Source: Persicaria tinctoria (Eukaryota; Streptophyta; Magnoliopsida; Caryophyllales; Polygonaceae). From it: 64,000 nt of DNA. The stretch covers positions 186,001 to 250,000 of the forward strand of contig JBANSL010000005.1 in the NCBI GenBank assembly GCA_037127255.1, written 5' to 3'. Positions 56,988 to 64,000 of this stretch are shown here, one piece after another. The translations under genes and the position numbers were made by a program. The notes below the pieces were generated by a model that worked only from the letters and a program-made list of their open reading frames with translations, searched no databases and was not told the origin of the DNA. The stretch's first letter is position 1; every line of letters begins with the position of its first letter.

Positions 56988-59900
56988 CTAGGGTTAGGTT
57001 TGGTGGGTGTAAGAGACGGGGGGAGAGAGTGGTGTGGTGGGAACTGGGTGGGGAAGGCTTGGGGCGCGTGGGGAGCTAGCAGCATGAGCAGGAGTAAATT
57101 TTGTCTGTTGTTTGTGGACAATTTAATTTGTATTTACTTGTTTTCATATATATATATACTAGGATGGCAGGGTCATTGTTTCTATGTAATTTGTTAAGTT
57201 TGACGGACTGAGTTCATAAATAAGTGAAGAAATAATATGCGAGATTTAAAGTATGTGTTAGTAATTATAGATCACGGAAAAATCCACTTGACGATAATTA
57301 AAGTAGTTACTAATGAAGTATATATGAAGACACACAACGTCTTACATTAGATGTTATAGTCATCATGAAGACAAAACAAACAAGTTAATCTTTTGGGTGT
57401 ACTACAGTCTACAATGTCATGTAGTATCCTATTATAATTTAAAAATTATAATTTGTAAGATGGTAGTTCTTTTTGCATCCTATTATAATTTGTATGTTTT
57501 ATGACATTATATGAGTTTTATTTGTTATTATCAATTTGTTACTTGAAATCCAATAATTAATATTTCTTTTGAGAAAATCCTAAGATAATTGTCAATGAAA
57601 ATAGTACTATTAATAAATTGTATATGAAAAATATTAAACCCTATGAGAGTTACAAAATCAGTGACTCTATTTTATAATACAAAAAAATAAATTATATTAG
57701 TCACATCTTGACTCCATTTTTTTTTAAAAATCAGTATATAAGATATATATTACAATACAATTGAATAATACAACTCAATATGCAATATCGTACCTTTATT
57801 ATAGTCAATAAACGGCCAATAGTGCGATTAATTTTTGTGTATTATAATATGATGAACAACAGAATAATTACTAAAATAAATTACATAACCTAAAATGAAC
57901 CATAAATTAAGAATATCATAAAATGAACAACTAATAAAATATTAATATAGTGAATTTATGAAATAATACTTCATATATATAATGATAGATGCATATTAAC
58001 ATATTATAATATACTCCGTAGTGTATTAAATAGGTGGTCGTATGCCATTATATTGGAAGAGAAGGATTGAATCCGTAACCTCGAAAGATGTCCTTTTCTC
58101 CGACTAAATTATGAAAAATCGTGTATACTCAATTACGGGATCGGAGTAAGCAACTTAATACGTTAAGTGTGAATACACCTACCGATACATAGAAAAATCG
58201 CACCAAAAGAAAGATTAATAAAATCGTGATCTTTAACAAACTCTCTTAACTTGACATATTGCGATTGAAAAAAATTCACACAAACAACTAATAAGAACTC
58301 AATGAAAATAGTGTTTTTTATCCATCAAACTCCATATATCCATTTTAAATAAGGCTTTCACCTCCAAGAAAGCGTAAAATCGGATCGAGCTACTTACCAG
58401 GCTCGATCATCATGGCAACGCAAGTGAAGCTCGAAGTGATATGTCTCATTAATATTATTGCTAGCTTGTATCTCTCATGATTTCCCTGCCACTTTTCTCC
58501 TTTTACACTGCAAAAAATGAGTATATAGGAGATTGGATTATCTTTTAACAATATGTGGAGAATTTTGAGAAATTGAACGAAAACAAAGATGGATTAGTTT
58601 TTTTTTTTTCAACATGCAAACAACAAAAAATTAAAAAGGTGAATGGGCTGTGGCAGGAAGATTCAAGAACTACAGGGAACTCTATCTTTTCAAAAAATCA
58701 TAAAAAATTAGGTAGGTCAACTAAGCTTGATCAATTATCCACTTTCTCCTTCTCAAGCCTATTTATACACTTAAACTGAATGAAAAACGTTGGATGGAAT
58801 ATGAAAATATTTTTAACTGATTTTATCATTATTATTAGAATTTATTTACTTGAAAGTAACGGTCAATGGAATATATATCGATTTAGTAATTAATTAGTAA
58901 TATGAGCTATAGCCTATAGGACAATGAAGCAATGCCTACTATTTAGTAATTAAATCCTTACCGACTTTCAATTATAAAAAGTAATTAAATAATTCTCATA
59001 AACAAATTACCAAAAATAACCATAAATATATAAAAGTCCGTTTTATATAGATATTTAGATATTTAGATATGAATATAGATATAGAGTATAGACCTATATA
59101 AATTTAATGACAAAAAATAATAAAAGAGTTGTTACATAATTGTATTCTTTTGTTTCCGTTACAATTTTTTTTTTGAAATAAGAGTATATTTCATAATTGT
59201 TAAACTATATATTAGAAGATAGAGAGTTGAAAAATGTGTGTTGATTATATTAGTATATATTAATTAATTTTGATTGAGCCAATTAAATATCCACTAATAA
59301 TTTTACTTATTTTTAATTTTGTAAAAAATAATATAAATTTTTATATTCTTCTTCTTTTTTTTATGTTAAAATAATTTTATTTATGTTTAATTCTGAAAAA
59401 GGAACATAAAAACCATATATTTGTATTTTCATTGGGTTTCCGTTACAATGTGTGAGATAAAATAAATTGTTTAAATACAAAGGGTGGGAAATATGGAGTT
59501 GTTAATTAGATATGTATTAATAAACTTTTATTGATACAATTAAATCTACACAATTCATTTTAATCATTTTTAAAATAGGTGAAAAGACTTTGCTATAAAT
59601 TGTAAGTCTTTTCATTTACCCAAGGTAAACGCATTAAATATAATTAAATAGCTAATTTGTAACTCTTTTCATCACCTAATTAACTTATATTTTTACGGAA
59701 ATATGTAAAAAGCATTTTAATACTCCGTATAATTTAAGCTTAGGTAAAAACTCAATATATTTTTATCACAAAAAAAACACTCAATATATAAAAATACTCA
59801 ATATATAAAAATGTTGATAAAAAACTTAATAAGAATTGAAAAGACAACGAAGTAAATAAAACATTTAAATAGATATGAACTTTTAATTAGCATTTAGTGA

Positions 59901-60340
59901 CCAAAAAGTCAATCTTAGTATATAAATAAACAGATATATTATATACACTCTATGAAATGAACCAAAAAATAAAATAAAAAATGTACTTGTTGTGGGCTTG
60001 AACCTTGGATGATGGGGCTATCAATAACAACCACAACCATTGGGCTAAAGATGACATGTTGATACAAAATGAATAAATAAGAAAAAATAGTGTAAATTTT
60101 CATAGCCTTAATAAGAGCAATAAATTGCCCATGAACACAACTTTTAAGGTTTATTATATAGACTCCATTTTGTCTACCTATTGCAACAACAACATTAATG
60201 AAATAACTCCACTTTACAAAAACAAAAGAAATTAGTACAGTTTTATGAACAATAACTTATTGATTGTCTTCCCGCTAAGAATAGAATTGTTCTACCAAGC
60301 AAAAAGTATGGTTGGTGCATGGTGGACATAATTGATTATT
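56642..60340. other. AT-rich intergenic DNA
   Basis: The first 100 bp continue the duplicated locus (CACTCCGAACATCCTTA..., GATCTTAGTTAAAGACA). A (TA)n microsatellite covers about 56949-56986. No gene, tRNA or other feature with clear limits was recognised in the rest. Confidence 0.6.
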
Positions 60341-60755
60341 TTAATAAATTTTCATGGCATACAAATCGAACAAATTACCCAAGTTACGTACACAGTCCGG
60401 AAGAGATATATCCAAAAAAGGTGTAAGCCAGAGGAAAAAAATCCCAGCGTCTTTGCTCGAGTTGAACAACAAATGAAAATATATAAACCCTTGAGACATA
60501 TCTGCAAAGAGGAATGAAATCACTCCGAACATCTTTCGATCTTAGTTAAAGACATAAAATTAAATTTGAAGCATATTTAACAATAATTAAAGATTTTTTT
60601 TTTTGTGACAATACCATTTTGTCTACCAATTGCAACAAAAACCTTAATGGACGAGCTCCATTTTGCAAAACCGGGAAAATGGTGGTCTTAGATGTCATTA
60701 TGCTTAAATCTTCTTGCATGTCATTCCCTTTTACAGGGATAACCACTTTATCGAT

Positions 60756-61018
60756 CTACCAGCGAGAAGATACATAATAAACTTTAACCGGTCTGCACTC
60801 TGCAGTGCACACTTGCACATACATCCGTATCTCCTTTTTTCCTCCTATGATGTCAGGGTAAGATAGAAAATGATCTCGAAGGAGGTTGGCATCATCAACT
60901 TCTCTTGTAACCTCTAAAATCGACTTCAGTGCAGTGGCATCGTTGCAAAAACCCCGATACACATAATAGTCGGCAGTCTCAATAAAATACGAAATGCAAC
61001 TCACATCGTCCCTGTTAA
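60756..61018 (-). pseudogene. Unidentified conserved exon, unit A
   Basis: Open minus frame CISYFIETADYYVYRGFCND ... RMYVQVCTAECRPVKVYYVS. The same segment in unit B (62610-62389) has lost the frame at its end. Preservation in A suggests a once-coding exon. Family not recognised. Confidence 0.4.
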
Positions 61019-61276
61019 AAAATCACAATAGAATTAAAAGATAATATTAAAGTTTAAAATTGTTTTGATAATTTTTATATTAAAAAATCAAAGTAAAAAA
61101 ATATCATGGTTTACATTCTTCTACAATATCATATTACTCTATTCCATTCCTTTTCTCTGCCACTACCAAAAGCACATGCAAGGATTCTTGCGTAGACATA
61201 AGATCCGAATGATCCAAATGAAGTTGAACCGGATCAATAATATGACCGGGTTGACTATTCAAAACCCATCCATTTT

Positions 61277-61633
61277 TTAGCATAAAAATTGGGGGAAAAC
61301 TATGCATATATGCCAACTACTTGTGATCCTCTTAGGCACTATCTCTCCTTTCTCATGCTCCTCAACGGTCATTCCGCCCTTCTTGGAAACCACATGAACT
61401 GGGCTCACCCACTTGCTGTCAGATACGGCGTAGATGATTATGGCATCCAGCATGGGCAGGATCTCCTTCTTCACTACCTCCTTCATGTTTGAGTTGAGCT
61501 TTCGTTGATGCTCGATGGTTGCCTTTTGATCATCCTCTAAAAGGATTCTATGCATGCAAGTAGCAGGCGAAATACCTTTGATGTCCTCCAAGGAGTACCC
61601 AATTGCCTTTCTATAGGCCCGAGACACCTCCAT
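61277..61633 (-). pseudogene. Ty3/gypsy reverse transcriptase fragment, unit A
   Basis: AIGYSLEDIKGISPATCMHR, then LDAIIIYAVSDSKWVSPVHV and KKGGMTV, the N-terminal RT region of Athila-type gypsy polyproteins. About 119 codons are open. The flanking LTRs are not visible. Confidence 0.8.
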
Positions 61634-61690
61634 GTGCTTGTCTAATTATTAAGAGATTAAAGCAAATGTTGTTCTCATTGATTAGTTTAT

Positions 61691-61977
61691 TACCACAAAA
61701 AAAGCTTCTCTCGTCGATCCTCTCTCAAATCGCTAGTGGAAGCAGCACATCACTGTCCACATTATCAAATCTATATAAATCAAACAACCCCCGCATATTA
61801 CCCATGTTTATTCCGCGTCCCCAAGCTCTAACAATCTCAGCACAAATCTCTAGCTCCCATATCTCGTACCCCTATAACGGGAATCACATGAAAACCCAAT
61901 AATGATCCCCGTACTCTGTATACTTGGTATGTGTAATGCTTGAATCACTTATAAATCACTCCGAACATCCTTACCAC
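61691..61977 (-). pseudogene. C-terminal exon of unidentified duplicated gene, copy 2
   Basis: Homologous to 55560-55824 and to the flank of the hAT element at 56642-56680, without the hAT element. The minus frame has a stop after VRDMGARDLC. Confidence 0.6.
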
Positions 61978-63305
61978 TCGAGCAAATTACCCAAGTTACC
62001 CAATCCGGAAGAGATATATCCAAAAAAGGTGTAAGCCAGAGGAAGAAAATCTCAACGCCTTTGCTCGAGTTGAACAACAAATGGAAATATATAAACCCTC
62101 GAGACATATCTGCAATGAGGAATGAAATCACTCCGAACATCTTTCGATCTTAGTTAAAGACATAAAAATAAATTTGAAGCATATTTAACAATAATTAATG
62201 ATTTTTTTTGTTACAATACCATTTTGTCTACCTATTGCAATAACAACCTTCATAGAAGGGCTCCACTTTGCAAAACCGAGAAAGTGGTGGTTTTAGATGT
62301 CATTATGCTTTAATCTTTTTGCATGTCATTCCCTTTTATAGGGATAACCACTTGATCGATCTACCAACGGCAAGACACCTAATAAACTTCAACCGGTCTT
62401 CAGTGCACACTTGCACGTACATCCACATCTCCTTTTTCCTCCTATGGTGTCAGGGTAAGATAGAAAATAATCTCGAATGGGGTTGTCATTATCAACTTCC
62501 GTTGTAACCTCTGAAATCGACTTCAGTGCAGTGGCATTGTTGCAAAAAACCCGATACACATAATAGTCAATAGTCTCAAAAAAAAATACGAAATGCAACC
62601 CACGTTGTCCCTGTTAAAAAATCACAATAGAATTAAAAGATAATATTAAAGTTTAAAATTGTTTTGATAATTTTTATATTAAAAAAATCAAAGTAAAAAA
62701 ATACCATGATTTATATTCCTCTACAATATCAGACTACTCTATTCCATTCCTTTTCTCCGCCACTACCAAAAACACATGCAGGGATTCTTGCGTAGGCATA
62801 AGATCTGAATGATCAAAATGAAGTTGAACCGAATCAATAATATGATCGGGTCGAATATTCGAAACCCGTACATTTTTAGCATAAAATTTTGGGGAAAGCT
62901 ATGCACATCTGCAAACTAGTTGTGACACTCTTAGGCACTAGCTTTCCCTTCTCATTTTCCTCAATGGTCATTCCGCCCATCTTGGAAACCACATGAACTG
63001 GGCTCACCCACTTGCTGTCAGAGATGACATAGATGATTACAACATCTAGCATGGGCAGGATCTCTTGCTTCACTACCTCTTTTATGTTTGGGTTGAGCTT
63101 TCGCTGATGCTCGATGGTTTCCTTTTGATCATCCTCTAAAAGGATTCTATGCATGCAAGTAGCGGGCAAAATACCTTTGATATCCTCAAAAAAGTACCCA
63201 ATTGCCTTTCTATGGGCCCGAAGCACCTCCATGATCTTGTCTACTTCCTAAGAGATTAAATCAGCTGTTGTTCTCATTGATTAGTTTATTACCACCAAAA
63301 ACGCT
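61978..63305 (-). repeat. Duplicated segment, unit B
   Basis: Second copy of the 60365-61690 unit with substitutions and small indels. Contains the gypsy RT fragment at 63232-62876 and the relic exon at 62610-62389. Confidence 0.8.
62876..63232 (-). pseudogene. Ty3/gypsy reverse transcriptase fragment, unit B
   Basis: AIGYFFEDIKGILPATCMHR and IIYVISDSKWVSPVHVVSKM. Same length and limits as unit A, about 118 codons open. Confidence 0.8.
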
Positions 63306-64000
63306 TACCACCAGAAAGTTAAATGATTTATATTTTAGAACAGAGGGAGTATAAATTAGTCATAAAATAGGCGCACCTTGAATACTACCAAAGCCAAACA
63401 TTGTTGCAGCAATACAACAAATTATAGCTCAAAAACTTGAATAAAGATGGTGAAAAGAAAGGGTAAGCTCAGTTCATGCCGAAGTTGTTGTAGGGAGACC
63501 TATATGAGTAAGGTAATAAATCAACCACAACCAAGCATGACAGTAGAGAACGGTAGGATCAAAATCATGATAGCAACAATAAATCAACACCAAATTTACA
63601 TGTCAAACAAAATATGACAGCAAGATTTCTTTTACCCATACAAGCGCCATTATGGACGGATGCGGGGCAAGGGTATTGGGTCATATTCTTGAAGCATATT
63701 TTGAATCATGATACGATCGGGTAAACCAGAATCAAATAGCATCATAGAAATGAAAGGTGCCCAAGCGAATTACCATAGTTTCAAGAGGTCGATGTTAGGA
63801 ACGCTCGTCATTCAATTGAGCCATGATAGATCTCAGACACTGAAAATCCAAAAATTAGGGTTCAAGTTTGTGTTCTTCACCTGAATTAAATAAGAGAAAA
63901 AGGCACAATAATCATACTAAAACAGTAGAGGAAAGCTTTTGTACAACTAAAAGAAGGGGAAGAATCAACCATAAACTTCAATTGAGTGCAAGGATCTTCA
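63306..64000. other. Window end, no feature recognised
   Basis: A Stowaway-like end fragment (GAACAGAGGGAGTA, 63340) is present. The rest shows no recognisable gene. Confidence 0.5.

Larger units (their letters stand above)
60365..61690 (-). repeat. Duplicated segment, unit A
   Basis: Begins ACAAATTACCCAAGTTAC and ends at ATTAGTTTATTACCACAAAA; aligns with unit B (61978-63305) at an offset of about 1.6 kb. Minus-strand frames include IETADYYVYRGFCNDATALK (61004-60756), a Ty3/gypsy RT fragment (61633-61277) and short pieces with frameshifts. Confidence 0.8.

Noticed and set aside
56891..57121. ORFs with (YI)n runs
   Set aside because: Direct product of the (TA)n microsatellite.
59990..60060. 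tRNA-like GGGCTTGAACCTTGG sequence
   Set aside because: Resembles a T-arm only; no acceptor stem or anticodon arm could be folded around it.

Overview
The window is plant nuclear DNA, most likely from a eudicot. It has GT-AG introns, plant-only gene families (LIP1, TKI1, violaxanthin de-epoxidase-related, PPR, GH17-X8), AT-rich intergenic DNA with (TTA)n and (TA)n microsatellites, and a dense load of plant transposons (Copia, Ty3/gypsy, Mutator-like, hAT, Helitron, LINE). Species cannot be fixed from sequence alone.

Layout. 1-5244: degraded Copia element whose 5' end lies outside the window, with 3' LTR at 5038-5244. 7715-20748: a 13-kb Mutator-like (MULE) element with 28-bp terminal inverted repeats. 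It carries a plant-mobile-domain (PMD) gene, a small coiled-coil gene, a small BED-like zinc-finger gene, further small ORFs, a tandemly duplicated module of RNA foldbacks, a transposase with a C-terminal OTU-like domain, and about 30 copies of an 18-bp palindrome ACCGCATNNNNATGCGGT. A Ty3/gypsy-type solo LTR (19175-20587, TSD GTGCT) is inserted in it. 21611-22081: small uncharacterised gene. 22.3-26.6 kb: MITE, LINE tail, hAT element with a nested LINE tail, and a mini-Helitron. 27383-31250: TKI1 on the minus strand. 31.3-35.0 kb: foldback MITE and two copies of a non-LTR retrotransposon with a restriction-like-endonuclease-type C-terminus, embedded in (TTA)n arrays. 35.7-41.9 kb: RNase H remnant, then a second Copia element with a truncated 5' LTR.

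42.5-54.0 kb is the host gene island: GH17-X8 endo-1,3-beta-glucosidase (+), violaxanthin de-epoxidase-related protein (-), LIP1-type small GTPase (+), and a PPR gene (-) broken by a hAT insertion. 55.5-63.3 kb is a degraded duplicated region with gypsy reverse transcriptase fragments, a further hAT insertion, and AT-rich DNA.

How it fits together. The host genes are ordinary housekeeping or regulatory genes. The most unusual object is the MULE. Its 18-bp palindromes lie in non-coding DNA next to TATA boxes in several places, so they look like binding sites for an element-encoded factor. Its duplicated module keeps three hairpins per unit, and two of these are diverged relatives that both still pair. 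The PMD gene and transposase of this copy carry nonsense codons, so it is probably not autonomous now, but the small ORFs remain open.
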